Below are positions 1 through 11,943 of a DNA stretch of 64,000 nt, piece after piece. This stretch comes from Cryptomeria japonica (taxonomy: Eukaryota > Streptophyta > Pinopsida > Cupressales > Cupressaceae): the NCBI RefSeq assembly GCF_030272615.1, contig NC_081408.1, forward strand, positions 64,924,546 through 64,988,545. Reading direction: 5' to 3'. Within the stretch, counting starts at the first letter, position 1; the number at the start of each line of letters is the position of its first letter. Under the pieces are notes generated by a model that searched no databases, was not told where the DNA came from, and worked only from the letters and a program-made list of their open reading frames with translations. The position numbers were made by a program, and so were the translations under genes.

Positions 1-1162
1 CATAAATCAAACTTTTAGTCTTGACAACAAAGGTAATCTTGCATTTTCACGCATGACTTTTAAAATGATTAAATTTCTAAAAAATATCACTTCTGCATGC
101 TTGGCATTGTTATCCAACAAACAAGGCCCATCTATTGTCACAAAATAAATTAACAATGTCCCAAGGCATGTAGCTGTGTATTACATTGTTCTTTAAAAAT
201 ATCTAACCAATGAGGCTAGTATTAACAATATAGATCCTATTGGTGGGGTAAATGTTGTGAGGCTGATATTTTAGTGAAGATTCCATACACGAGGTGTTGT
301 AGGGAATATCTAGAGTGATCAGGTATCATAATACTAATAGTTATGTAAGTTTAAAAAACATAATTAAGTTGGTATGATTAATTTACTGTATATTCTTTTA
401 ATGAGGTAGATTATTTGAATGATATGAAGATTAATTTTTTTTTAAATTTCATTACAGTTCAATTTTATGATTAGATTTCTATCACCAATAAATTTTTGTA
501 TCAAATAATAATTTAAAAAAAAATTTAGATGATATTGATTTTTCAAATTTTGAATCAACTAATTATATTTATGAAATAGCATACTACAGTTGCATATGTG
601 ACATTTTATACTTTGATAATATAAGAATATGTAGTAGTGAAATGTGACAATTTATACCTTGATAATAAAAAAATATGCACTAGTGAAATGATCATTGTGT
701 ATAAAATGATTTTAAATATTATTTGATTAAAAAATACGGTCAAATATTATCAATGACTCTTGCATACTTAAAAAATAAATCCATAGCTATTCGGTATGAT
801 GTTGTCTTCTAATCTTATTCCACTATTAAATGAATATGATAACATAAAAAATCTGAATAAGATGCTAGTCCAGTCAACAGAATCTTATGTTGTGAAACCA
901 TCAAATCTCTCACATATTTCAACGGAAGCATTCTTTCATATAAACTAATTTTTAATTTGGCATATCTGTAATTTTTACAAGACCTCCAGTGCTTGTCAAA
1001 GGTATTTTCATGTTTTGATTCATAAGAAGATAATATTTATTTTTTTGTGGAAGAAAACGAAGTGGGTTGCCAATGTCCATAACTTAAAAAATTACTTTAG
1101 TCCTCTTCTATCTACCGCTTACTTTGTGAACTTCATTCCTCAATTCTCTGGTTTTTGAAGTT
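1..1162. other. AT-rich flank without a recognisable gene
   Basis: I see no coding region here. The one local structure is a 46-bp direct tandem duplication at 597-642 and 643-688; each copy begins TGTGACA and ends TAGTGAAA, with several substitutions between copies. The Copia element that follows inserted at 1163-1167. Confidence 0.6.
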
Positions 1163-1167
1163 TTTAT

Positions 1168-1544
1168 TGAAGGGGAGAAAGACCACAAAAATGACACAAA
1201 CATTAAGTAATATCAAAACTGATAATATTAATGCCCTTTGCCAAAAAAGTTTATATTAATGCCTACTAAAAAAGAGCTGCCCATGCTCACTTCCTACACT
1301 ATACAATCATTCATTCATTTTTTCTAAAACAGAGTATTACATTTTGCTCTCTTTAAAATAGAGCCTTGTTCACAGCAAAAATAGAGGTTTCTAGAATGCG
1401 CGCCATAAACTCGAACCATCTAGATGCATAAAAAAAGAGATGAAGAAGACTCCAGAAGGTGGAGTGAATGCAGTGGTTGGAGTAGTTAGGATACGGAGGC
1501 AGAGAAGATTAGTGGAGTCCAGCTGGAGTCCATGTACGCCAACA
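1168..1544 (-). repeat. 3' LTR of the Copia element
   Basis: Starts TGAAGGGGAG and ends GCCAACA on the plus strand, and matches 8138-8513 base for base apart from scattered substitutions. It is the 3' LTR because the purine tract abuts it at 1545 and the element reads right to left. Confidence 0.95.
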
Positions 1545-1555
1545 CTCCCCCTTAA
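1545..1555 (-). other. Polypurine tract of the Copia element
   Basis: On the minus strand the bases next to the 3' LTR read TTAAGGGGGAG. That is the expected position and composition for the plus-strand primer of an LTR element. It overlaps the end of the pol reading frame. Confidence 0.85.
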
Positions 1556-3039
1556 TCTTCACTGCCATATATGTCTACAATACCAATTCCTTCTCGGAGG
1601 TGTTCAAAAACATTCTTTGCAAGTGGCTTTGTGAAAATGTCTGCTAGTTGTTCATTGGACCTACAAAACTGAAGATATATGTCACCATTGTTTACCAATT
1701 CTTGAATAAAATGATATCTTGTATCAATATGCTTGCTCCGTTTATGAAAGACATGATTTTTAGATAAAGCAATTGTGGAATTGTTATCACAATAGATTTT
1801 TGTAGGATCTTCTTGTTGATGCCCCAAATCTGAAAGTACTCTCCTCATCCATACTGCTTGGCAAACTGCTGATGTGGATGCAACATATTCTGTTTCAGCT
1901 GATGAGAGGGTAACAATTGGTTGTTTCTTTGATGCCCAAGAGATAGCACCGAAACCAAGATGAAAGATATACCCGGAAGTGCTTTTTCTATCATCTATGC
2001 TACCTCCCCAATCACTATCTGTATATCCAATCAGTTTGTAGTCATCTAAAGATGTATATAAAATCCCAAAACTCTTTGTTCCAGCTATATACCTTAAAAT
2101 TCTTTTCTCGGTTTTCCAATGTGATTGTTTTGGTTTATCCATGAATCTAGAAATAAGACTAACCCCATACATACTATCCGGTCTTGTGGCGGTTAGATAC
2201 ATGAGGCTGCCGACTAATCTTTTGAATAAAGTTGCATCAACACTAGGACTTTTGTCATCCTTGCTAAGTTTTAAACCCAAAGCAACAGGTGTAGGTGTTG
2301 GATTCATATTTGTCATCTTAAATCTCTTCATCAAATCATTAGCATACTTGCTTTGACATATGAAAATGCCTTGATCAGTTTGACTTACCTCCATGCCAAG
2401 AAAGTATCTCATGAGCCCCAAATCAGTCATATCAAATTCCTTTTTCATGGCTGCCTTGAATGAGTCAATGGACATATTACCTGTGAATATCAAATCATCT
2501 ACATACAAACAAACTATCAAGATTTCCTTTTTATCATTCTCTTTGACATACAAAGTTGGTTCATTGCCACACTTGCCAAAACCATTATTCACAAAATAAG
2601 AATCTATCCTATTGTACCAAGCTCTAGGAGCTTGCTTCAAACCATATAGAGCCTTTTTCAGTTTGTATACCTTATGTTCTCGTCCCAAAATTTCATAACC
2701 AGGTGGTTGATTTACATACACTTCTTCTTCTAAAATACCATTCAAGAATGTTGATTTAACGTACATTTGGAAAACTTTCCATTTGTTTTGAGCTGCTACA
2801 GATAAGACCATTCTTATTGTATCCAATCTTACCACAGGTGCAAATTTTTCATTGTAGTCTATGCTCGGTTGTTGTGCAAAGCCTTTAGCCACTAGTCTTG
2901 CCTTGTGTTTCTCTACTTTTCCATTAGCATTATACTTTGTTTTGTAAACCCACTTAACTCCAATCACATCCTTGTCTTTAGGAAGCTCAACTAGATCCCA
3001 AGTTTGATTCTTTTCAATGGATTGGATTTTTTCATCCAT
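1552..3039 (-). pseudogene. Copia reverse transcriptase and RNase H domains (pol C-terminus)
   Basis: An open stretch of 495 codons encodes the C-terminal half of a Copia polyprotein. The N-terminal part (about 1-240) is the RVT_2 reverse transcriptase, with WKVFQMYVKSTFLNG, YGLKQAPRAWY and the catalytic YVDD box in CLYVDDLIF. About residues 350-480 carry the Copia RNase H signatures (YTDSDWGGSIDDRKSTSGY, SSAETEYVA, HIDTRYHFI). The Asp of the usual Y-V-D-V motif in the first RT block is replaced by Lys (MYVKSTFLNG), which would harm catalysis. The frame continues upstream of the first Met to about 3240, where a frameshift separates it from integrase. It would act in cytoplasmic virus-like particles to copy element RNA into cDNA. 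Confidence 0.9.
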
Positions 3040-3247
3040 GGCTGCAATCCATTTGTCATCTTTAACAGCATCTTCAAAGTAAATTGGATCAACTTGTATC
3101 AGGAATGCAAAATTAGTGCATATATCATCATTTTCAGCCTCTTGGATTTCATCATAAATCTTCCTTAGACTATGTGTCTTCTTTGAAGTGTTTATGGATC
3201 TTGATCTTAGTGATGCAAGGGTTGGATTAGAAGATTCACTGCTCTTA

Positions 3248-4063
3248 TTACTTGCTCATGTTTTTAGCATTTGGAGTGCTAGGTGCTCTAGAAGGTGTTG
3301 TAGGTACATTTGCTTGTATGGTAGGATTCTCAACTTGAGTTTCATTCTCTTCATTCTCTTGTGGAACACTAGCTGCAACCGTAGTTGTTTTGTCTATGTT
3401 GCCATCCCATGCTTCATCTTCAACAAACTCAACATCACAACTTATAATCAACTTCTTTGTGATAGGATTGTATAACTTATATGCCTTGGATTGTTCACTA
3501 TATCCCACAAATATGCACTTCTCTCCTCTATCATCTAGTTTCTTTCTCAACTCTTGAGGTATCAAGAAGTATGCCACACAACCAAAAACTCTTAAATGTG
3601 ATATGTTATGCTTCCTATTGCTCCAGGCTTCTTCTGGTGTTTTATTTATCATTGCTTTTGTTGGACACCTATTTAATATGTATACCGAGCATGCAACTGC
3701 TTCCGCCCAATATTCATTTGGTAGATGTTTTGCTTTTATCATACTTCGTGCCATTTCCATAATTGTTCTATTCTTTCTCTCAGCTACTCCATTTTGTTGA
3801 GGAGTATACCTTGTTGTAAATTGTTTATTTATGCCATTTTCTTTGCAAAAAATCTGAAAATCAATTGATATGTACTCTCCACCTTGATCAGTTCTCAATG
3901 TTTTAATATAGTATCCACTCTCTTTTTCAACTTTTTCCTTGAACTCCTTAAAAACAGCAAATACATCTGATTTATATTTCAAGAAATAAACCCATACTTT
4001 TCTGCTGAAATCATCAATGAATGTCAAAAAATAAAGCTTTCCACTTATGGAAGGTGTTTGCAT
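3248..4063 (-). pseudogene. Copia integrase core and C-terminal region
   Basis: The frame contains an rve-type integrase core: the first Asp in FLTFIDDFSRKVWVY, the second in TLRTDQGGEY, and the Glu in TPQQNGVAERKNRTIMEMARSM. Downstream are the Copia hallmarks LRVFGCVAY and KCIFVGYSEQSKAYKLYNP. The full frame begins further upstream; a stop codon near 4147 interrupts the preceding His-Cys zinc-binding (GAG-pre-integrase) segment, visible around CESCILAN. At the C-terminus the frame ends in NMSK with a frameshift, so integrase and reverse transcriptase are no longer one polyprotein. All three DDE residues are present, but the protein cannot be made from one uninterrupted frame. Confidence 0.9.
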
Positions 4064-4357
4064 AGGTCCACAAAGGTCTGGATGTACTATCTCAAGTGGA
4101 TGTTTTGCCCTATAAGACTCTCCAACTGGAAATTGTTTTCTATGTTAATTTGCCAATATGCAACTCTCACATGTGGTCTTAAGTGGCTCTATTGGTGGTA
4201 GCCCATATACCATTTTCTTCTTGTATAACAGTTTTAACCCTTTGAATTTTAAATACCCAAGCCTTAAATGCCATAACCAAGTTTCATTTTTATATGAGGG
4301 TTTGAAAGCTAATTCAGCAACCTTTTCTAATCCTTGTGGCTCTACAAATAGTTCACT

Positions 4358-5065
4358 TTAAATTCTTAATGGAAACATCCTGTTTTTTGTCATTTCTACT
4401 TTTGCAATCAACCTATTGCTTGGTTTCTTGTCTAGAATCACACATTCACCATTTTCAAAGTATATTCTATATCCTTTTTGCACTAGTTGTCCAATGCTTA
4501 TGAGGTTGTGTTGCAATCCAGGAACATAATATACATCAGAAATATGCTTCTCTTCACCTTGCTTAGTTCTTATGTTAAATGACCCTTTGCCCATGACTGA
4601 AACTCGTTGATCATTTCCCAATTTTACTTCTGATTTTACTGAGTCATCCATTGTTGCAAACATCTCCTTATTACAACTCATATGATTACTACAACCACTA
4701 TCTAGGAACCATACTTCTTTGGAACTCTCTTGTGCTACATTGCATGTTATCAATATGGTGTCTTGCTCACTAGTGTTTGTCTGGTTTTCATTTGTAAAGT
4801 GTGCCTTTTGCTTGTTCATATCAAATTTTTTTTTTCTACATTTTGATGCAAAATGCCCAAATTTATTGCAATAATAACATTGGATGTTTGATTTAGCATA
4901 CCTTTCTCCTTGATGATGGCTATGAGAATAATTGCTCCCCCTTCCTCTTATTGGTGTACAATGGGCATGTGGGCTCGATGTTGGTCTTGTACTTTCAAAT
5001 TGTGTATTTTCTCTTCCTCCCCTTGGTGTAAAACATCCTCTACCTCTATGATGACTGTCCTTCAC
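4358..5065 (-). pseudogene. Copia zinc knuckle, aspartic protease and start of the pre-integrase domain
   Basis: The 235-codon frame starts with a basic Arg/Gly stretch, then a CCHC zinc knuckle (CYYCNKFGHFASKC, about residues 63-76) typical of gag nucleocapsid, then the protease active site in VWFLDSGCSNHMS (about residue 120), where DSG is the catalytic triad. The tail (YYVPGLQHNLISIGQLVQKGY) is the conserved Copia protease-to-integrase linker. The first few residues come from the inserted DNA upstream, so the annotated Met is not the ancestral start: this is the continuation of gag at 7241. The frame ends at a stop that truncates it before integrase. Confidence 0.88.
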
Positions 5066-7271
5066 CTTTCAAGAGTGAAAAATATCCAATTTGGATGCAA
5101 GAGCGTTGGTTTACTCAAGGCAACTTCTAGGCTCAAATGGTCATTTTGATCACATGACTTAATACAATTCTAAGGAGCTTGTAGTAGGGTGTCTCAGGTC
5201 TTAACTTATCAGTTCTGATGATTTGAAACCATCACTTACTCCTCCTTCCTTACCGATTTCATGAAATTGTCAAATTTGCTCCAAAAAGGCTACTAGAATT
5301 AGCCCTAGTTTCTAGTGAAATTTGTTCACCCTGTTCAACCTATTAAACTTCATGAAAAACCCTTGGAGATGTGGTCATGTGATGATGAAACCTCAAGGAT
5401 TTTTTCTATGGCAAGTACTGTACGGACTGTTTGAGGACTGTCCCACAAAATATGCATTTTTCAAGGGTTTTTGAAAGTTTTAGTGAGGGTTTGCAATTTA
5501 CAAGTCTTCTTCATGATACTAGGCCAACTTAAATGCTTCAAACCTTGCTACAACATATTCCAAACACTTCTAATGATTCAAACCTCATCTTCTAATATTG
5601 TCATTATATCAATCAAATGCCACACTGCTGCCCTTACACAGAAAAACAGTCTAAAGGACTGGGACAGCAATGGTTTTAAGATTTTGCATACATTTTGAGC
5701 ATTGATAAACCAAACACAATTAAAGTATGTCAATTAGGGATGCAACAATGCCTTGATACACATTGGAACACCCTGCAAAGCAGATAAGAAGGGAATTTTG
5801 ATGACTGTTACTCATTCACCGCCTCACTGCATTTTGACACTATTAAAACTGTTTTATCTTCCTTTCTTTGTTTTGATGCACTTCTTTACTCTGTCCCTGG
5901 CCTGCAAGAAGGTGTTAAAGGTGTGATAGAATAATGCATTTATCCTCTTCAAAGATCTTGTAAATTTGGACACTTAAAAGATGCCACAAGGCATGACAAC
6001 ATTACAAGACTGTGACAAAAAATATAACTGTTCTAGGATCCTTATTTAGGTCCTTTACAATCCATTGGTGTATCTTATCTTCTTAACATTGAAAACACTG
6101 TTAAATACATTCCATGATACACAAAAAAAAGGAATCCATCATTCCATGCTGTCCTTGAGGGAGGTTGGCACTGGGGTTTTAACAGTGAAATAGTGACACA
6201 CTGTCTTTCAGTCTGTTTACACCTTTTCTTCTTGCATCCAACCAAGTCATGAGAGAGACAAGGATGGTAAAGTGCAATAATAACTCTTGCCAACTTAAGT
6301 CTACTTCAAAATTTCAAAGTACAGTGCTATGAACAGCAAAGTACCATGCACACAACATTAAGAATACCCAAGCCATGTTGATCACTTCACATACTTGCCA
6401 TGGGTTTACAAACACTTGTACATTGCTAGAAAAGGAAAATAGATGTATGGTACAGTATGTACAGATCCAACAAATTCCCTCAAAGCCATGGATGAAGAGA
6501 CTTTGAAGAAATTAGTTGGACCATGAATGATCTTCCATTGGAACCACAAAACAATGCCTTTCTCAAGAGCACTCCAAACAAAACTTGTTCCAATCCCCAA
6601 GAAAAGATCAGAGATCACTACTCAAACATCAAGAGAGATCACACCAATGAAAAAAAGGAGTAGTACGGACTCATGGAGCCATGGTACGGACTGTACTCTC
6701 AAAAGTGCAGAAAACTAGTTAAAAACTCACAAAAATGAGAGAAAAATAAGTATTTCTTTTACTTTTCCAACATGACCAACCCACACAATGATGGGAACAT
6801 GGTTTTTATACATGTGCCAACTTATTGAAGCCCTTGTACGGACAAGTACAGGCTGGAACTAACCAAAACCACCAAAAACCACTTTTTGACAACTTTTGAC
6901 AACTTTTTGACAACTTTTTGTTGCTCAAAAATTGCATTTTGACTTCCGGTGACTTGGCACTCAAACCAATGACTCAACATAAATTAGAAACACTAAATAA
7001 ACATGCTCCAATGTCTTTCAAGGCTTTACAACATCAAAAATTCACAAATGCTCATTTGGACCCAAAATTGACAATTTTTGGCCTACTGAGCAAAAACCAA
7101 AAATCTTGGAAACTCTTAAACAAAATGAGTTCCAAACCTTATTACACCACAAAACAAACCTATTAAACCTACTAGAAGCATAAAATAAATACACATGCTT
7201 AATTTGCAATAAAATGTTATACTTGCTAGGATTTGAGCATTTAGGTGCTCAGGTGCTCCTGCACCACTCTA
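5053..7271. mobile_element. 2.2-kb insertion of unknown class inside Copia gag, flanked by 7-bp repeats
   Basis: CTATGAT occurs at 5046-5052 and 7272-7278, exactly where gag stops matching and the zinc-knuckle frame begins. The two flanking frames are in phase across the site if one repeat copy and the intervening bases are ignored, which is the expected result for an insertion with target duplication. The insert has no convincing terminal inverted repeats, no poly(A) end, no LTRs and no recognisable protein. Inside it the word GTACGGAC recurs near 5418, 6665, 6682 and 6837, and an 11-bp unit is tandemly repeated around 6888-6922. A DNA transposon (for example hAT-like with an imperfect 8-bp duplication) is possible, but I cannot assign the class. 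Confidence 0.7.
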
Positions 7272-7975
7272 CTATGATTTGATCTCCCTCTTGTTTTCCC
7301 AAATGAAAGTTGAGTCTTGAATGCATTTTCCAATGATGATGTCCCTGATTGATTTATTCTTTGCTCATGCACTGAGAGTGACCCCATTAATTCATCTACT
7401 GATAGTTGAGAAAGATCTTTGGCCTCTTGAATGACTATTACAACTGCATCAAACTTGCCAGGCAGACTTCTAAGTATTTTCTCTAAAATCTTTTGATCTT
7501 CAATAGTGTCTCCATAGGACCTTAGCTGATTTACTATTGACATTGCATGAGTGAAAAACGATTCTATTGAGTCTGAGTCCTTCATTTGCAGATTTTCAAA
7601 ATCTCTTCTAAGTATTTGTAATTTTGCCATTATTACCTTGCATGTGCCTTGGTATGTTGTTTGCAAACTATCCCATGCTTGCTTTGATCTTGTGGCAGCT
7701 GCAACCTTTGGAAAGATTGATTCCTCCATTGCTTGTTGAATGAAAAATAGTGCCTTTGCATCTTTCTTCTTGTTTTCCTCTAGCAAATCTTTCTCATCTT
7801 GTGAAAGTGCTTGATATGCTTGTTGATTTGTTGGTTCAGGGAACCCATTTTCAACAAAGTTCCAAATGCCCTGGGAGCAGAATAAAGTTTTCATTTTAAT
7901 ACTCCAATAGTCATAATTTTTGCCATTAAAAATTGGAATCTGTGGTTGTGAAATACTTCCACTTGTTCCTGCCAT
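7241..7975 (-). pseudogene. Copia gag N-terminal and central region
   Basis: The 244-codon frame begins at a Met 162 bp inside the 5' LTR. It opens with IPIFNGKNYDYWSIKMKTLF, the conserved start of plant Copia gag (UBN2/DUF4219 type), and continues with AWDSLQTTYQG, the LRRDFENLQMKDSDSIESFF helix and ILRSLPGKFDAVVIVIQEAKDLSQLSVDELMGSLSVHEQR. These are the capsid-forming helices of the element's virus-like particle. The zinc-knuckle half of gag lies 2.2 kb away because of the insertion at 5053-7271; the last nine codons here are read from insert sequence. Length would be normal for Copia gag once that is taken into account. Confidence 0.9.
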
Positions 7976-8122
7976 AATTTTTCAGAATAAAACTTTGCCT
8001 CTGCTTTTCTTTGTTTTTCTTTGTCTTCTTGCTATAGCAGAAAAGATTTTTCCAGCAATCACCTACTCCAGTTCAGGTTTTTGCACTCTTCAACAATCCA
8101 CAAACCTTGCTCTGATTTCCCT

Positions 8123-8134
8123 GCTCTGATACCA
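8123..8134 (-). other. Primer-binding site of the Copia element (initiator tRNA-Met type)
   Basis: On the minus strand the sequence three bases inside the 5' LTR reads TGGTATCAGAGC, the standard plant primer-binding site complementary to the 3' end of initiator tRNA-Met. It fixes the element's orientation. Confidence 0.95.
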
Positions 8135-8137
8135 ATT

Positions 8138-8513
8138 TGAAGGGGAGAAAGAACACAAAAATGACACAAACAGTAAGTAATATCAGAACTGATAATATTA
8201 ATGCCTTTTGCCAAAACAGTTTATATTATTGCCTGCTGAAAAAGAGCTGCCCATGCTCACTTCCTGCACTATACAATCATTCATTCATTTTTTCTAAAAC
8301 AGAGTATTACATTTTGCTCTCTTTAAAACAGAGCCTTGTTCACAGCAAAAACAAAGGTTTCTAGAATGCGCGCCATAAACTCGAACCATCTAGATGCATA
8401 AAAAAGAGATGAAGAAGACTCGAGAAGGTGGAGTGAATGCGCTGGTTGGAGTAGTTAGGATACGGAGGCAGAAAAGATTAGTGGAGTCCAGCTGGAGTCC
8501 ACGTACGCCAACA
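8138..8513 (-). repeat. 5' LTR of the Copia element
   Basis: Partner of 1168-1544, with the same TGAAGGGGAG start and GCCAACA end on the plus strand. The flanking TTTAT at 8514-8518 completes the target duplication. Confidence 0.95.
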
Positions 8514-8518
8514 TTTAT

Positions 8519-9084
8519 GCCTTTTGTCCCCCGCAAAAATGAAAAGGAAAAGTTTATACGCCTTGTCGCTCATTGCTGCTGTACTTTTTATTTTTATTTT
8601 TATCACTAATACCTTCTCTATTCCTTTAGATGTCTTTGATGATTAATGCTGTCTGCATCCATCGCGCATTCGTTTGACCATCTAATCAGCGTTGATTGGT
8701 TTGTGACGATCTTGATCTGCTTTACAACTATTTGTTTGCACATTGTATACCTAAGGCACTAACAATTCGTACAATTTGATTAGTCTGATTTGTAGACTAT
8801 TATATCTCAAGATATAGAGTACGTACAGAATTGCATATACATTCAACCATTGAACCTAGACGTACTTGAAATTGCCCGTTTTTGGAAAATAGGAACTAAA
8901 AGTTTACAATCAATTTCCCCAAGGGATAATCTCTCTCCATATTTTCACTCTATTATAAGTAGATAGCCATCTTCCTCCTCTTCATCTGCTAATGCTGATT
9001 CTCATGCAATTGAAGAGTGTCTGAATATCTGAGGAGCCTGTACCCCGTATAGATCTTGTTAATTATTGATCAATGAGAATGAAA
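8519..9084. other. Spacer between the Copia element and the SWEET stop codon
   Basis: No coding region seen. This DNA lies just downstream of the SWEET gene and should hold its 3' UTR and polyadenylation signals; I cannot place them with confidence. A segment near 8640-8760, including CAGCGTTGATT, resembles part of the tandem duplication at 35323-37459. Confidence 0.5.
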
Positions 9085-11319
9085 TCAAACTTTATCAGCA
9101 ATGGCTTGATTCACTGCAGCCTCTTTGACAACATTTGAGGCGTCCACCTCCAATATATGGATAGGCAGATCAAATGCATCATCTATATTTTTTATTTGAG
9201 GAAGCTTATGAAGCTCAGTAGATACAGGTAAAACGGGCTCTGAGCTTCTGTAAATAAGGTAAACAACGAGCTGAGTTACTCCTAAAAGGAAACCGATGCC
9301 ACAAGGCACCTGCAAAGAAAGAATAATTTAATCAGGAGAACGGTGCATAGTCCTTGACATAAACTACATGGAAATTACACTTGAAAATTGCACTAGGAAA
9401 AGAGATAAACTTACACCTATAAAGATATCCCTGGCTATTACAGAGTATGCAGTCCATACAAGAGCATTTAGGGTGGTGAATAGAGAGATTAAAAAAGGCA
9501 TGTACTTGACACACTTGGTTCTGATAACGTCTCCCTGAAATAGAAAAACACAAACTCATCGATATCCATAAAAGGATGAATTCATTATTTAGGCATTTTT
9601 TGTCTTTGGCTAGGGACCAGAATTCTTTTAATTTCTAAACTTTCGGTAGGGTATAGTTTTACATATTTTTTTATTGTTTATGGGGAGAGAATATATTTTT
9701 GCTTATGTACACTTCTCACAGCAATCAAAGTTGAGAAGAACATAAGATTGAAAACTCACTACCACAGATAATGGGGAGGCATACATAACAATGGCAAGTA
9801 TTACACCTAAAGTGCCAACCAGTAACTGCCTGAAATTGTATGTATGCAGTGCACAAATCGTAACTACAACAACCATGAGAAAAGCAACCATCATTGCAAT
9901 GGCTAACCGCAATGTTTTCACCTGCAAGATAAATTGAAGAAATCCGCGTCAGAAAAATTACAACTATATATTTAGCTTCTTGCATGGAATTAGTCAAGCA
10001 TTCACTGTTTACAAGGCTTATATAATCTAGTAGCCGACAAATGGCCTTCAATTACAAACATATAGCTGGCATAATGAGTTACCTTCTCCTTCTTCGGGGC
10101 AAATACCAGAAATGACAGCAGGTAAAACATCTCGAAAACAAAGCCTGGACCATTGATCGTGAGTAGCAAAGTGCTGTGGGATTTAACAAATGGGGCTCCG
10201 TAAAGTAGCCAAAGACAACACTTGAACAAAGTACACACATATGGAAGTCCTGAATACGCTTGGGTAGTCTTGAGCTTGTATATTCCCCAGAATGTTTTCC
10301 TGCAATCTCCAACTTCAACTGTATTTATAAATAAGTTCGTTCTCTTGATCAATATTGAAAGGTCACATGTTAGTCATGCACATTTGCATTGCACAAGTCT
10401 TTAGTCAGAGAAATCTGATCTACACAGTACTTACATAGGTGACAAGAAAAGTGCTAGTGAAGTAATGTTTCCTGCATAATAGACCAACATGAGAAATCAA
10501 TAACGAAGAACCGTTTATAGTTCACATCAGCATGGACTCTCACACAATTCCAACTAAAGGTAAAGCCCTTGGCCACCCAGACAAATCTCAATCTACATAG
10601 AAATGTGTAACAAATACAACAACGAGGGCACAAATCTTATAAACCCAAACAAGTAATGAAATCAACTAATACACAGTAAAACTTGCGCATAAAAATGAGC
10701 AACAATCCAACAATTACACAAAAATAAAACTTGCACATACAAAATTTGCACATGCAAATTAAAATGAGGATCACGTAAACAACAAAAACAAACATCTAGT
10801 CACCCAAAGTCTCTGAATTCAAAGCAATCAAAAGAATCCCTTGGGATTAACAAGAGGATACGCTTGTTATGATGTAACGCAATTTATGGAGATTTTATAA
10901 TTGAAACATCACAATACAAAATTGTGTTCTAGTTATTATCACCTGACTTCTTTAAAAGCCAGATCTTAATTATAAATAACCATTTCGCTCTCTTTTGAGA
11001 ATGAAACTATATTAATGCAAAATCCAATAACCTCCATTAATGAGAGTACAAATCATATATGTCCTATACATAAAGTCGATCTATTATACCTTAACTTCGT
11101 TCGAACCATGATCATCTCATTTAATTAAGACGGACCAAAAAAAAGTTACTAATTCTATTGGGGCCTTACATAGGCCTATATGTCCTATTCTGGTTCCATT
11201 TAGAAAGTCTTGAATTGGAATTAGTACATCAAAATGTTCAGAAACTTATATTTCATAAAGCACTTATCTAATGATGACATACCAATGATTCCCACCACAA
11301 GTAGCAGAGGAAAGGCCAT
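9085..11319 (-). CDS. SWEET: SWEET (MtN3/saliva) sugar transporter, six exons, apparently intact
   Basis: A bidirectional, proton-independent sugar uniporter of the plasma membrane or tonoplast. Coding exons on the minus strand: 11283-11319, 10435-10471, 10083-10299, 9760-9921, 9415-9534, 9085-9309 (37, 37, 217, 162, 120 and 225 bp). All introns are GT-AG and phases agree, giving 265 residues plus TGA. The 37-, 162- and 120-bp internal exons match my recollection of plant SWEET structure. Two MtN3 triple-helix bundles are seen: residues about 10-95 (GNITSLALFLSP, SGLPYVCTLFKCCLWLLYG, TINGPG) and 130-215 (IVMYASPLSVV, KYMPFLISLF, VWTAYSV), joined by the linker helix. The four bundle prolines are P24, P44, P147 and P164; pocket residues N74 and W178 are kept, but the second pocket Asn is Cys194 (VPCGIG). 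An in-frame TAG at 11347-11349 supports this start. The C-terminal tail (about 215-265) is hydrophilic. Confidence 0.92.
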
Positions 11320-11432
11320 TGAGAGAAATAAGAAACTGTCTTTGCACTAATCAAAAGAAAAATATCTAATGCTAATTGAAATCACTGCAAGAAGAAGATT
11401 AAGCTGTGAAGACCACGAAAATTTTCAGCTCC

Positions 11433-11439
11433 TTTTATA
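11433..11439 (-). promoter_or_regulatory. Candidate TATA box of the SWEET gene
   Basis: On the minus strand TATAAAA lies about 115 bases upstream of the ATG, in the context CTTATAAAAGG. A start site some 30 bases downstream would leave an 80-90-base 5' UTR. The placement is plausible, but no transcript evidence is available here. Confidence 0.55.
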
Positions 11440-11943
11440 AGCCTTCACTCTCCACAGGCCAACTTGATATCATCATTTACAGTGAAATGTAGGAAGGAAT
11501 AACTAGTATTTTAAATTCATGTCCGGCAAAGCACTAATGATCAAATTGCGATAAGCTTTACAGATCAGAGTTATTGGGAACCAGCTCAACGCAAGGCTTA
11601 CGCTGTACAGTCACCATGTGATATGGGTATACATTTTCCTAAGTTCTTGTCAGGTTATCATCCGTCACAGTCCTTTTCTATATCTGTACATAGCAAAATG
11701 CACTACCACAAGATAAGTAATTCATAATATTTTAAGGAGACTTTTTCAACACGTACAAATACCCTGGAAGAACAGTACAAAATCAGTATACAACTTCGGG
11801 TGAAAAGTGGCACATTCTATAGTAGATACAGAGTGTGGGAACAGATCACTATGAACGATTGTGAGAAAAAACCATTGACTATTTTTTTTAAACATAAAAA
11901 ATATCTATATGTATATATATCATCTATAAGAGTTTTATTAGAA
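11440..11943. other. Residual native upstream region of the SWEET gene
   Basis: Only about 630 bp of non-transposon sequence remains between the SWEET ATG and the edge of the Gypsy element. No coding region is seen. Any host promoter elements beyond this point have been moved some 11 kb away by the insertion. Confidence 0.5.

Larger units (their letters stand above)
1168..8513 (-). mobile_element. Ty1/Copia LTR retrotransposon, complete ends, decayed coding region
   Basis: Two direct repeats of 377 and 376 bp beginning TG and ending CA bound the element, and the 5-bp target duplication TTTAT is perfect on both sides (1163-1167 and 8514-8518). The primer-binding site and polypurine tract place the 5' LTR on the right, so the element reads on the minus strand. 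Gene order along that strand is gag, zinc knuckle, protease, integrase, reverse transcriptase, RNase H, which is the Copia order. By eye the LTRs differ at about 17 positions plus one indel (roughly 95% identical), so it is older than the Gypsy element at 11949. The frame is broken by a 2.2-kb insertion in gag, at least two stops and one frameshift, so it is not autonomous now. Confidence 0.95.

Noticed and set aside
5053-7271. A spliced intron in Copia gag
   Set aside because: The 7-bp flanking repeats and phase continuity fit a target-site duplication; the best GT and AG candidates near the edges do not give an open frame.
9085-10352. The SWEET pieces as isolated pseudogene fragments
   Set aside because: All six exons have GT-AG borders, matching phases, no stops and family-typical lengths, so an intact gene is the simpler reading.
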